Positions 1 through 12,400 of a DNA stretch of 64,000 nucleotides are shown one piece after another; the first letter of the stretch is position 1; each line of letters starts with the position of its first letter. This DNA comes from Tetrahymena thermophila SB210. Lineage: Eukaryota; Ciliophora; Oligohymenophorea; Hymenostomatida; Tetrahymenidae. Location: positions 372,001-436,000 of the forward strand of contig NW_002476355.1 in NCBI RefSeq assembly GCF_000189635.1, in the 5' to 3' direction. A program made the translations under genes and the position numbers. The notes beneath the pieces were generated by a model. The model searched no databases and was not told where the DNA came from. It saw only the letters and a list, made by a program, of their open reading frames with translations.

Positions 1-1111
1 TAATCTAATTTGATCGAGTTCTTCTTGCTATTTGCGATCTGCCTCTTCTAATTCCTACCTCTCTCTTCTATCTTTTTCCTCTTGCTCTTTTTGATCTCTT
101 TCTCTTAATTCCCTGAGTTCTTCTTATTTTTTTTCTTTCTCTACAGTGAGTCTATCAATTTCTTCTTGTAATTGTTCTCTGCAAGTTTCAACTTTTTTAG
201 CCCATTCATCACTCTTTTACTTGATTTAATCTTCTTTTTCAATCAAAAAGTTTCTTAATTACTCATGCACCATATTTTCAGTGTCTGTTTTCTATTTAAG
301 ATTATTTATCTTCTCCTTTAATTGCTTTTATTCAAATTCATACATGCGTTATTAAGTTCCTTCTTCGGCTCTAGCCTCCTTTTCTTTATATTAATTTTTT
401 AATTAAGCACGAGCCTTTTTATACAGCAGTCTTTCCTTCAAATTTTATATTTTTAAATTAGTGTCTTTCTATTCATTATCATATTCTTTGTTTTCTTGAT
501 TACGGTCAAACTATAGTTTTTTTATCTCTTGGTAAAGCTCTTTCTCTCTAAAAATTAGCTTACGTAACCTATCTTGATCTTCTAATTCCAAAGTGGTCAT
601 GCTTTAGAACTTAGTCAAAGAATTATTTTAAACCATTTAAATTAATTATTCAATAACTGCCATAAATTATATTCTATCTTTCTTAACTTTTAATGCATCA
701 CTTTCTAAATCAGGATTTTCTTTAAACAGTCTACACAATTTTTTTGTACTTTCCTTTAAATTTTGAGCAACATCTACGATCTTTGCTATTAAATATTATT
801 AAGACATGATCAATATAAAAAAAAGTTTCATTATTTAAAATGAATTTGTAAAAAATAAATATAAATTATTTATTACTTTGAGTTTCAATGAGGTTCTTTT
901 TATTTTAAATGCCAGTTAATGAAGTACGAAGCTAAACTAAATCGGCGTATTAATTTTCTAAATTTTTCTGCTTTTTCAACAACTTGGATATTTCATAACC
1001 TGCTAATTCTGAAGATAGATCATCTTATCTGTTGATAGTATCTAGAAAAGTTAATCTCTCTGTAGCGTCTCTAAGAATAATTGTTAATTTATGAGCATCA
1101 ATCTGATTCAT
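1..1111 (-). CDS. DRC9: Dynein regulatory complex subunit 9 (DRC9/IQCG), 5' part
   Basis: Subunit of the nexin-dynein regulatory complex, which links outer doublet microtubules and controls dynein in cilia. Exons 877-1111 and <1-785 are separated by a 91-nt GT..AG intron; the joined frame is open and an in-frame TGA lies just upstream of the ATG. The product starts MNQIDAHKLTIILRDATERL. It carries two stretches I recognise from DRC9/IQCG: one around residues 18-60 (LTFLDTINRQDDLSSELAGY, then LKKQKNLENQYADL) and KESTKKLCRLFKENPDLES shortly after the splice. The rest is coiled coil rich in K, E and Q, running off the window edge (340 codons visible). The C-terminal part, where animal IQCG has its IQ motif, is outside the window. 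Family assignment is by remembered motif similarity. Confidence 0.85.
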
Positions 1112-2357
1112 ATTTACAAGCAGATAGAATCACTGATTGATTGATTGAATGAATGGCTATATTCCTCTTTGTTATAGGGTTCCTAAATCTTGTACTTAAA
1201 TTTTAGATATTACTTAAGTTGAAGACTATTTATTTACCTAATAATTTGCCTTAAACTGATATTTTATTTATTTGTTATATAAATTTGAAATATAACTCTA
1301 AATTTTCTTTATATCAATTATCAAAAGATTTAGCTCAAGCAGTTTCTTTTATAATCAATTAATAGATTATCAAAACAAACAAACAAATACAATTTTTAAT
1401 TTAAAATAAATAATTATTTTTTCTATTGAAATAATATTATGAATTAAATAAAATCAATTAAATTCATTTTTTATTCAAAAGATAATTCATTTTTATATAA
1501 TAAAATTTATAATAATAGATCATCATATAAAAAAGGTATTTCAAATCAAGATAAGCAATATTTCTTTAAATAATTCATTGAAATGTAAAATACAAAAATA
1601 GATATATATCTTACCACTAAATATAAATAAATAATTTGTTTTTTTCTTTCCCATTTATTAAAATGTTTTGTAAATAATAATGTAAAGATTAAAAAAGTAA
1701 ACTAAAAATGTGTCAATGGATAGTAAGTTGATCATAACTAAATAATATATATGTTCAAGGACTGTGATATTAGAATAAATTGAATACCAACTAAAATAAC
1801 ATTTACACCACAATGAAAATTAAATTATTGTATTATTTAATTAACTAAGGCCTTCTCTTCCTAATTTTTTGTCTCCTTTTAAAAATTTTTGAAGCCTAAA
1901 AGTACCTTATTTATTAAAAAATAGGTCTTTATTTAAGATTTTAAGAAATTGCTTTGCTATTTTCTATTAATAAATCTTATAAAAAAAAGGAAATTAATTC
2001 TTAGCATTTTTATTTCAACATTCATAATAAGTTTAAAATGTATTTAATTACTAAAATATAAATTAAAATAATTCAACTTTTCAAATAGAATGTATTAAAA
2101 ATTACAAAATTAATAATTATTCAATATTTAAATAATAATTTTCTTTTGGTTAGTAAGTAATCTATTTATTAACTTAACTTCCCAAAATGTGATTTATATA
2201 AATATAAAAATAATAAAAAATCTATCTATCTATCTAACTATATTTTAAGTTAATTTATATGATAGCAGAATATTAAAATATAAAACATTTTTATAAAATG
2301 TATTCAAATATATTTATATTTATTCATTCGTCTGATTTCACCTTTTTTTATCACCAA
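1112..2357. other. Intergenic, no gene seen
   Basis: Very AT-rich sequence with homopolymer runs and a short TCTA microsatellite near 2220. I see no frame with protein-like composition. The right end (from about 2290) already belongs to the inverted duplication and aligns with sequence after 16411. Confidence 0.6.
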
Positions 2358-5300
2358 TCAATATTTAAGATCAATATTTAAGGTAATTAGTCTTTTTAAT
2401 TTAAGGCACTTTGCATTAATCTATTATGATTCATAGATTTAGTTTTCTCTTTTAATATAAATTAAAGTAAAATATTAATAATAAATAAATAGAATAAAAA
2501 ACTTTAGTACAATTAAAAATTAAAGAAAATAATAAGAATTTTCAATGACTTAGTTATATTGTTTTGAATTCATTTTTACATTTAAAATATCACTATCCAA
2601 ATCAAATAAACAAACTGTCTTTACCTTAGATCAAGTGTCAATTTTTGAAGATTAGTGCACTTTAATAAATCAGAACCTAAATTTGATGCACCAATTAAAC
2701 CAATTTTATTATACCTTTTTAAATATTGAAGAAAAAAAAGTTTAATGCATCAGTAAAAAAAAAAAAATGGAATTATAAGAAATTAATTAATTAATAATAT
2801 AAGCAAAAAGAGTAAATGAAAAAATGAGTTAAATTAAAAGACAAACAAACAAAAAAATAAAAAATAAAAGAAAAATAAATAAAATAAAGATCTAAAATAT
2901 GAACTAAAAAAGTTTGTTATATTTTTTTAATTTGTTTTAGATTCAAAAATATCATAATTCAATACAAATAAACTGTTTTTACGCTAGATTAAGTGTCAAA
3001 TTAGAGAGTTTAGTGCATTTTCCTAAATCATAACCTAAGCCAGATACACCAGTTGCACCAATTTAATTAAAACTTTTTAAATATTGAAGAAACTTTTATA
3101 GTTGATTACTTAGTTAAAAGGAAAAATGAAGAAAAAATATGAAATAGTAATTACAAAAGCAAAAGTTGAAAATGAAAAAGCGATTTACTCACACAAAAAA
3201 TAGAAATAAATACATAAAAAACACAAGCAAAATTAAAATAAAGAAAAATAAATCAAATCAAATCAAAATCTAATAAATAAATAAATTAATTAGTTAATTA
3301 GTGATATTGTTTTAAGTTCATGTTTATATTTAAAAATATTATAGTCTAAAACAAATAAATTGTTTTTACCTAAGATCAATTTCCAAATTTAAGAGATTAG
3401 TGCAGTTTCCTAAACCAAAATGTAAATCTGTTTCAGTAATTGCATGAATTTCATTAGAACTTTTTAAATATTAAAAAAAATATATTTGGTTAATTAGTTA
3501 TAAGGAAAAAATATGAAACTAAAAGAAATGAATAAATTAATTATATATATAATAAAAGCAAAAGTTCAAAATTAAAAAAATAAATGAGTTAAATTAAGAA
3601 ACAAAAAAATAAATGAATAATATAGCTTGTTATTATTCGTGTATGTAGCCATGAAAAAGGCAGTACTCTAAGGTAATATATATATAATTAATTAATAAAC
3701 AAAGAAATAAAAAAAAAACATAAGAAAAATAAATCAAATATTAAGATTATAGATAAATTAAAAGAGTTATTTAGTAATACTGTTTTAAAGTTTTAAATTC
3801 ATTTTTATATTCAAAAATATCAAAATCCAGAACAAATAAACTGTTTTTACCATAGATAAAGTGTCAAATTTGAAAGATTAGTGCACTTTACTAAACCAGA
3901 ACATAAATTCGATGCACCAATAGCACCAATTTTATTATTACTTTTTAAATATTTAAGAAAAAATAAAGAGTTAATTAGTTAGTTAGTTAGAATGAAAAAA
4001 TGAAGAAAAAAAATAAGAAATTTATTAATTAAAGCAATTCTTAAAAATGGAAAAATGAATTAAATTAACAAAAAAACAAAGAAAAATATAAATATAATAA
4101 AAATAAGAAAATGAATGAAATAAAAAGCTGTAAATAAATAAATTAAAAGAGTTATTTAGTTTTATTGTTTAATATTTATTTTTAAATTAAATAATATCAC
4201 AATCTAAAACAAATAAACTCTTTTTACTTTAGTTAGAGTGTCAAATTTAAGAGATTAGTGCACTTCCCTAAGCTAAAACCTAATCCTGATGCACCTTCGT
4301 CACCCATTTAATTTTCCCTTTTTAAATATTGAAGAAAAAATAAATAGTTAATTAGTTAGTGAGCAGGAAAAAATGATGAAATAATAAGAAATAACAACAA
4401 AAATTGAAAAAGAAAAAACGAGTTAAATTAATAAACAAATAAATAAATATAAAAAAAAGTACAAGCAGAAAAAAAGAGAAGAAAATAAAAAATTAAGTTA
4501 TTCAAAAATATCACAATCTAAAACAAATAAACAGTTTTTACCATAAATCAATTGTCAAATTTGAGAGATTAGTGCACTTTCCTAAAGCAGAAACTAATTC
4601 TGATGAACCAATTGCACCAATTTGATTACACCTTTTTAAATATTTAAGAAAAAATATAAGGTTAATTAGTTATGAGAAAAAAATGAAGAAAAAATATGAA
4701 ATAATAACAAATGAATTAATTAATTTATTATCAAAGCAAAAGTTAAAAATTAAAAAATAAATAAGCAAAAAAATAAAAAACACAGGAAAAAAAGAGAGAA
4801 AAATTAATCAAATAAAAATAAATAAATAAATTAAAAGAGTTAGCTATATTGTTTTAATTTTATTTTTAACTTCAAAAACTCACAATCGAAAACAAATAAG
4901 CTGTTTTTACTTTAGATCAAGTGTCAATATTGAGAGATTAGTACAATTTGCTAAACCAGTACCTAAGCCTGATGCGCCCTCTTTACCAATTTAATTTTCC
5001 CTTATTAAATAATGAAGAAAAAATATATAGTTAATTGGTGAGAAGAAAAAAAATAAAATTATGAAATAATAAGAAATGAATTATTTAATTAATAATAAAA
5101 GTAAAAGCTGAAAATGAAAATGAAAAAATGAGTTAAATTAGCAAACAAAAAAAACACAAGCAGGATAAAAAAATAATAAATAAATCAAGTAAAAAGCTAA
5201 TAAATTAATTAAAAGAGTAGGTTAGTAATATTATTTGTTTTAAAATTCTTTTTTATATTAAAAAATATCACAATCCAAAACAAATAAACTATTTATACCT

Positions 5301-8300
5301 TAGATAAAGTGTCAAAATTGAGAGATTAGTGCACTTTCCTAAACCATAACCTAAGCTTGAAGCACCAATTGCACCAATTTAATAATTATTCCTTGGTATA
5401 TTGAAGAAAAAATATATTTTTAATTAATTAGTTAGAAAAAAAAAGATAAATAGCAAAAGTAAAAGTTGAAAATGAAAAAATGAGTTAAGTTAACAAATAA
5501 AAAAAACTAGAATAATAATAATAAATCCAATAAAAACTAATAAATAAATAAATTAAAAGAGCTCTATTGCTTTAAATTCATTTTATATTCAAAAATATCA
5601 CAGTGAAAAACAAATAAGTTGTTTTTTACCTTAGATAAAGTCCTTCATTAGACCTTTTTAAATATTGAAAAAGTAGATTAATTAGTTGAAAAAAGACGAA
5701 ATAATAAGAAATGAATTAGAAATAAAACTAAATGTTAAAAATGAAAAAATAAATAAGTTAAATTTACAAAAAATAAACAAGTTAAGAAATAAATAAATAA
5801 ATAAAAAGCATAAGAAAGATAAAAAAAAGAAAATTAAATCAAATAAAAATATAATAAATTAATTAATTAAAATAGATAGTAAAATTGTTTTAAATTCATT
5901 TTTATATTGAAAAATATCACAATAAAACTAAACTATTTTTACATAAGATCAAGTGTCAATTTTTAAAGATTAGTGCACTTTCCTAAACCAGAAGCTAAAT
6001 CTGATGCACCAGTTGCACCAATTTCATTACCCCTTTTTAAATATTGAAGAATAAATATAGTTAATTTAGTCAGTTAGAAGGAAAAAATGAAGAAATAATA
6101 TGATTTAATAAGAAAATAATTAATTAGTAATAAAATGTTAAAAATGAAAAAATAAGTTAAAGTAATAAACAAACAAATAAATAAATAAATTTAAAAAAAC
6201 ACAACAGGAGTAAAAAAAAATAAAAATAAATCTATTAAAAAGCTAATAAATAAATATATTAAAAAACTTATTTAATGTTTTAAATTAATTTTTATATCAA
6301 AAATATCACAATCCAAAACAAATAAACTATTTTTACCTTAGATCAAGTGTTAAATTCAAAAGATTAGTACAATTCCCTAATCCAAAACCTAATTCAGATG
6401 CACCTTCATCACCAATAAAATTTTCACTTTTTAAATATTTAATAAAATATAAAGAGTTAATTAGTTAGTCAGAAGGAAAAAAAATGAAAAAATATGATAA
6501 GAAATAAATTAATTATAAGCTTAATTATAAAAGTAAAAGCCTAAATTAAAAAATAAATGAGTTAAATTAGCAAATAAAAAAGAAAAAAATATAAACAGAA
6601 TAAAAAAAATAAATTAAATTTAAACCTAATAAGCAAATTAAAAGAATTAATTTTTTTGTTTTAAATTTATTTTTATATTCAATATTAATAAACTATTTTT
6701 ACAAAATTATAAGCGTCAAATTTGAGAGATTAGCGCATTTTTCTAAGCCAGAACATAAGTCTGATGCACTGATTGCACGAATTGAATTAAAACTTTTTAA
6801 ATAAAGATATATAGCTAATTAATCTATTAGAAGGAAAAAATAAAGAAAAATATGAAATGATTAGAAATAAAATTATTAATTTATTAATTTTAAATGAAAA
6901 AAAAAAATCAAAAAATTAATTAAATTAACAAAAAAAAGAATATATAAAAATAACAAGCATAATTATGTTAAGAAAAATAAATCAAAAAAAAAGCTAATAA
7001 ATAAATTAATTAATTAATTAAAAGAGCTAGCTATATTGTCAGAAACTCATTATTATATATATTCAAAAATATCAAAATAAAATAAATAAACTAATTTTAC
7101 CTTAGATCAAGTGTCAAATTTGAGAGTTTAATGCATTTCCCTAAGCCTAAACCTAATCCTGATAGACCTTCATCACAAATTTCATTTTTACTTTTTAAAT
7201 ATTGAAGAAAAAATAAATAGTTATAAATAAATTAATAAAGTTAGTAGTTATATTATCTTAAACTCATTATTATATTCAAAAATATCACATAAAAGAATTA
7301 AACTATTTTTACGTTAGATCAAGTGCCAAATTTGAGAGATTAGTGCAATTTCCTAAACCATAACTTAAGCTTGATACACCAACTGTATTAATTTGATTAT
7401 ACCTTTTAAATAGTGAAGAAAAATATATAGTTAATTAGTTATTTAGTTAGTAAGTTAGAAGGAAAAATTGAAGAAAAATATGAAATATTAAGAAATGATT
7501 TAATAAATAATATAATCAAAAGTTGAAAATTAAAAAAATGAGTTAAATTAACAAACAGACAAAGAAAATAATAAAAAGAAAATTAAATCAAATAAAAACT
7601 AATTAATAAATTAAAAGAGAGAGTCAGCCAAAATATTATTTAAATTCATTTTTAAATTCAAAAATATATTAATACAAAATAAAACAAATAAACATTTTTT
7701 ACTTGAGATCAAGTGTCAAATTGGAGAGATTAGTACACTTTACTAAGGCAGAAGCTAAATCTGATACACCAAGATGACCAATTTCATTAAAACTTTTTAA
7801 AATATTGATGAACAAATTTTAAGTTAATGAGTTAGTTAGTTGGAAAAAATGAAGAAAAAATATGAAATAATAAGAAATTAATTATTTCATAAATAAATAA
7901 TAATAAAAGCAAATTTGAAAATTAAAAAAAGAGTTAAATTAACAAACAAACAAGCAAATAATAAATAAAATGAAGCTGAATAGGGGAAAAAAGAAAATAA
8001 ATCAAATAAAAAACTAATAAATAAATTAAAAGAGTTTTGTTTTAAATTCATTTTTATATCTAAACATAAGTAAAATTTTTTTACGATAGATCAAGCTTCA
8101 AATTTGAGAGATTAGTGCACTTTTCTAAACCAGAGCTTAATCCTGATGCACCTTTATCACCAATTAAATTTTCCCTTATATATTGAAGAACAAAAATAAA
8201 TTTAACTGGCTAGCTAGAAGGAAAAAGTGAAGAAAAAATATGATTTAATAAGAAATTAATTTATAATAAATAAAAGAATGAGTTATATAGTTATAATTAT

Positions 8301-8920
8301 ATTGTCATAAATTCATTATTTTATTCAAAAATATCACAATAAAAAACAAAACAAATAAAGTGTTTTTACCTTAGTTAAAGTGTCAAATTTGAGAGATTAG
8401 TGCATTTTCCTAAACCAGAACCTAAATCTATTGCACCATTTACACAAATTTAATAAAACCTTTTTAAATATTGAAGAATATTATATATAGTTAATTAGTT
8501 AGTTAGAAAGATAAAATGAAGAAAAAATATAAAGAAATAAATAATTAAAATAAAAATTGAATGAAAATAAATTTAAATTAATTAAAAAATATTAGTGTAA
8601 ATATAAAACAGAATGAATATAAATGATAATTTTAATTATTAAAATAATATTGAAAATCATGTAAACATTAAAAAAATATATTTATAATAATAAATCAAAT
8701 ATACTAATTCAGATTAATGTGGAGATCCTAGAATGATTAAAGTGAAGAGCTTAAAAACTTTTTTTATTCAGAAAAATAAATTTAATTAATATTAATAAAA
8801 AAATTAATATTTACTTATTATAGATCTTCAAAATAGTTATTCTATTATATCATTTATTTTATTTTTTATTTTTCTAAAATATTCAATAGTTGTTAATTTA
8901 TGGAAATTTAATTAATTTTA
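2290..8920 (-). repeat. Left arm of large inverted duplication
   Basis: Read on the minus strand, this arm aligns with 9340-16460 from upstream of the start codon to past the stop. Matches include upstream ATAAATGAT, exon 1 and its short intron, exon 2, the LRR exon-intron units, the sequence after the last LRR exon, the terminal exon, and downstream ATGAATAAATATAAA. Arm limits are approximate. Introns are recognisably homologous between arms (for example GGTAAAAACAGTTTATTTG at the donor side and CAATATTTAAAAAG at the acceptor side). The arms therefore arose by duplication of a whole gene. Similarity in this arm is lower between its own units than in the right arm. Confidence 0.75.
2358..8853 (-). 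CDS. LRR protein A, 17 LRR exons, divergent array
   Basis: Cytosolic-looking leucine-rich-repeat protein of 530 residues with no signal peptide or membrane segment. Exons in transcript order: 8815-8853, 8705-8757, 8370-8459, 8085-8174, 7703-7792, 7313-7402, 7101-7190, 6703-6792, 6337-6426, 5943-6032, 5630-5653, 5299-5391, 4911-5000, 4542-4631, 4228-4317, 3851-3940, 3370-3459, 2983-3072, 2625-2714, 2358-2391. Each 90-nt exon encodes one 30-residue repeat of the type NxIGaxGASgLGsgLgKCTN plus LSNLTLDL, resembling ribonuclease-inhibitor LRRs. All junctions are phase 2 and I found no TGA in any exon or junction. Two exons deviate in frame: 5299-5391 has one extra codon, and 5630-5653 has lost 66 nt from its middle. 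Exon 1 reads MIQQNNYFEDLQQ; the last exon ends LITLNIDLKY then TGA. Repeats are divergent, so the array is old but still selected. Confidence 0.82.
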
Positions 8921-9425
8921 AGGATATCAATAAATTTAATTAATATATCAAATTAATTTTAATAAGTGCCTATTTTTTGGAGGATAGATAGATAAATAGA
9001 TAGATAATCTTCATAGACAACAATCAATTATGATATGAATTAAATCAAATATAAATGATGTGTATTTGGTATTAGAAGGTTATACTTAAAATTTATAGAA
9101 AAATATACTAAAATCTATTGAAAAAACTACTGATTAACATTATTTTTATAATACTTAAGAACATTAACTACCAGGTTTTTTTCAAATATTACTAAATAAA
9201 TAACTGGCCGTCTTTAATTCCTACTATATTTTTAAGTATATGTTTAAAATAAAAATATTAAGTTTAAATAGTGAATGTGATATCTCTTCATAAAACAAAA
9301 TAAATAAATCAATATCTGATAATTAATTAATTATTATATTTATTTGTTCTTTTTATCCATTTATAATTAATTTATTAATTAAATTTCATAAACTGCTATT
9401 CAATATTTTTGAAAAAAAAAAATAA
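8854..9425. promoter_or_regulatory. Shared divergent upstream region of LRR-A and LRR-B
   Basis: The 572 bp between the two start codons must contain both promoters. Its outer flanks are mirror copies: sequence before each ATG shows CTATTxAATATTTT and ATAAATGATxTAATAG. The centre, near 9140, is not visibly palindromic. No specific factor site can be named. Expression is probably coordinated by the shared region, which is inference. Confidence 0.5.
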
Positions 9426-12400
9426 ATGATCTAATAGATTAAAAAATATTATAAATTAGAAAAAGTAATTATTAATTTTATTATTAATAACTTTTAAATT
9501 TATATAAATTAATAAAAAAGTTTAAAAGCTCTTCATTTTTATCTCATTAGGTTCTCCATATTGATCTGAGGTATATTTAATTAAAAAATATTATTTTTAT
9601 TATTATTAATATTTTTTGTTTATTTTATTTTAAATTTGTTTGAATAAATTATTTATAAAAGAAATTATCATCATTATTCATTGATTTTTATTAAAACTTG
9701 AATTTTTTAGCAATTTTAACTTAATTTTCATTTCAATTTTTAATTATTTACTTATTATTCATTTTTTATTATTTGATATTTTTTCTTCATTTTTGCTATT
9801 AAAACTTACACTTAATAAAAGCTATTTATTTGTTTTATATTATAATATTTTTAATTATAATAGTTAATTTAAAACATTAAAGTTCTTTTAATTTATTTGA
9901 TTTGTTTTCCTTTTTCTTTTTATTATGATTTCATATTTTTTAATTTTTTGTTAATTTTATTAATTATTATTTAATCTTATTATTTCATATTTTTTCTTCA
10001 TTTTTTCCTCCTAATTAACTATAGTGAAATACCTATTTAATTTATATCTAAATCACATTTTAAATAAAGATAATTTTTAGAAAGCATAACATATCATTTT
10101 TTTTGAAAAAAAATAAATTTTAAAAATCTAGGATAGAAAAAATTTCATAAAAAATATTAAAAATTTTAATTTTATAAAATGAAAAACTAGTATATAATTT
10201 TGGATTGTGATATTTTTAATTATAAAAACTAATTAAAAACAATAAACTCTTTTTTCTTTTTCTTTTTACTGTGCTTGCTTTTTTTGTTCTTTCTTTGTTA
10301 ATTTAGCTCATCATTTTATTTTCAAATTTTGCCTTTATTATCAATTAATTAATCTTATTATTTCATATTTTTTATTCATTTTATTTAAAAAGTTGGAATG
10401 AAATTGGTGATTAAGGTGGATCAGGCTTAGGTTCTGCTTTAGCGAATTGCATTAATCTCTCAAATTTGACACTTGACCTTCGGTAAAAACAGTTTATTAA
10501 TTTTGGATTGTGATATTTTTAATTATAAAAACTAATTTAAAACAATAAAGCTCTTTTTTCTTTTTCTTTTTATTGTGCTTGCTTTTTTTGTTCTTTCTTT
10601 CTTTCTTTCTTTCTTTCTTTGTTAAGTTAGCTCATCATTTTATTTTCAAATTTTGCCTTAATTATCAATTAATTAATCTTATTATTTTAAATTTTTTGTT
10701 CATTTTTTCCTTCTAATTAACTATTTAATGATATATTTTTTCTTCTATATTTAAAAAGTGACAATTAAATTGGTGCAATAGGTGCATCAGGCTTAGGTTC
10801 TGCTTTAGTAAATTGCATTAATCTCTCAAATTTGAAACTTGACCTTATGTAAAAACAGTTTATTTGTTTTGGATTGTGATATTTTTAATTATAAAAACTA
10901 ATTTAAAACAATAAAGCTCTTTTTTCTTTTTCTGTTTATTATGCTTGCTTTTTTTGTTCTTTCTTGTTTTGTTAATTTAGCTCATCATTTTATTTTCAAA
11001 TTTTGCCTTTATTATCAATTAATTAATCTTATTATTTCATATTTTTTGTTCATTTTTTCCTTCTAATTAACTATTTAATGATATATTTTTTCTTCAATAT
11101 TTAAAAAGTGACAATTAAATTGGTGCAATGGGTGCATCAAGCTTAGGTTCTGCTTTAGCAAATTGCATTAATCTCTCAAATTTGACACTTGACCTTAGGT
11201 AAAAACAGTTTATTTGTTTTGGATTGTGATATTTTTAATTATAAAAACTAATTTAAAACAATAAAGCTCTTTTTTCTTTTTCTTTTTATTGTGCTTGCTT
11301 TTTTTGTTCTTTCTTTCTTTGTTAATTTAGCTCATCATTTTATTTTCAAATTTTGCCTTTATTATTAATTAATTAATCTTATTATTTCATATTTTTTCTT
11401 CATTTTTTCCTTCTAATTAACTATTTAATGATATATTTTTTCTTCCATATTTAAAAAGTGGCAATTAAATTGGTGAAATAGGTGCATCAGGCTTAGGTTC
11501 TGCTTTAGCAAATTGCATTAATCTCTCAAATTTGAAACTTGGCCTTCGGTAAAAACAATTTATTTGTTTTGGATTGTGATATTTTTAATTATAAAAACTA
11601 ATTTAAAACAATAAAGCTCTTTTTTCTTTTTCTTTTTATTGTGCTTGCTTTTTTTGTTCTTTCTTTCTTTTGTTAATTTAGCTCATCATTTTATTTTCAA
11701 ATTTTGCCTTTATTATCAATTAATTAATCTTATTATTTCATATTTTTTCTTCATTTTTTCCTTCTAATTAACTATTTAATGATATATTTTTTCTTCCATA
11801 TTTAAAAAGTGGCAATTAAATTGGTGAAATGGGTGCATCAGGCTTAGGTTCTGCTTTAGCAAATTGCATTAATCTCTCAAATTTGAAACTTGGCCTTTGG
11901 TAAAAACAGTTTATTTGTTTTGGATTGTGATATTTTTAATTATAAAAACTAATTAAAAACAATAAAGCTCTTTTTTCTTTTTCTTTTTATTGTGCTTGCT
12001 TTTTTTGTTCTTTCTTTCTTTGTTAATTTAGCTCATCATTTTATTTTCAAATTTTGCCTTTATTATCAATTAATTAATCTTATTACTTCATATTTTTTAT
12101 TCATTTTTTTCCTTCTAATTAACTATTTAATGATATATTTTTTCTTCAATATTTAAAAAGTGGCAATTAAATTGGTGAAATGGGTGCATCAGGCTTAGGT
12201 TCTGCTTTAGCAAATTGCATTAATCTCCCAAATTTGACACTTGACCTTCGGTAAAAACAGTTTATTAATTTTGGATTGTGATATTTTTAATTATAAAAAC
12301 TAATTTAAAACAATAAATCTCTTTTTTCTTTTTCTTTTTATTGTGCTTACTTTTTTTGTTCTTTCTTTCTTTTGTTAATTTAGCTCATCATTTTATTTTC

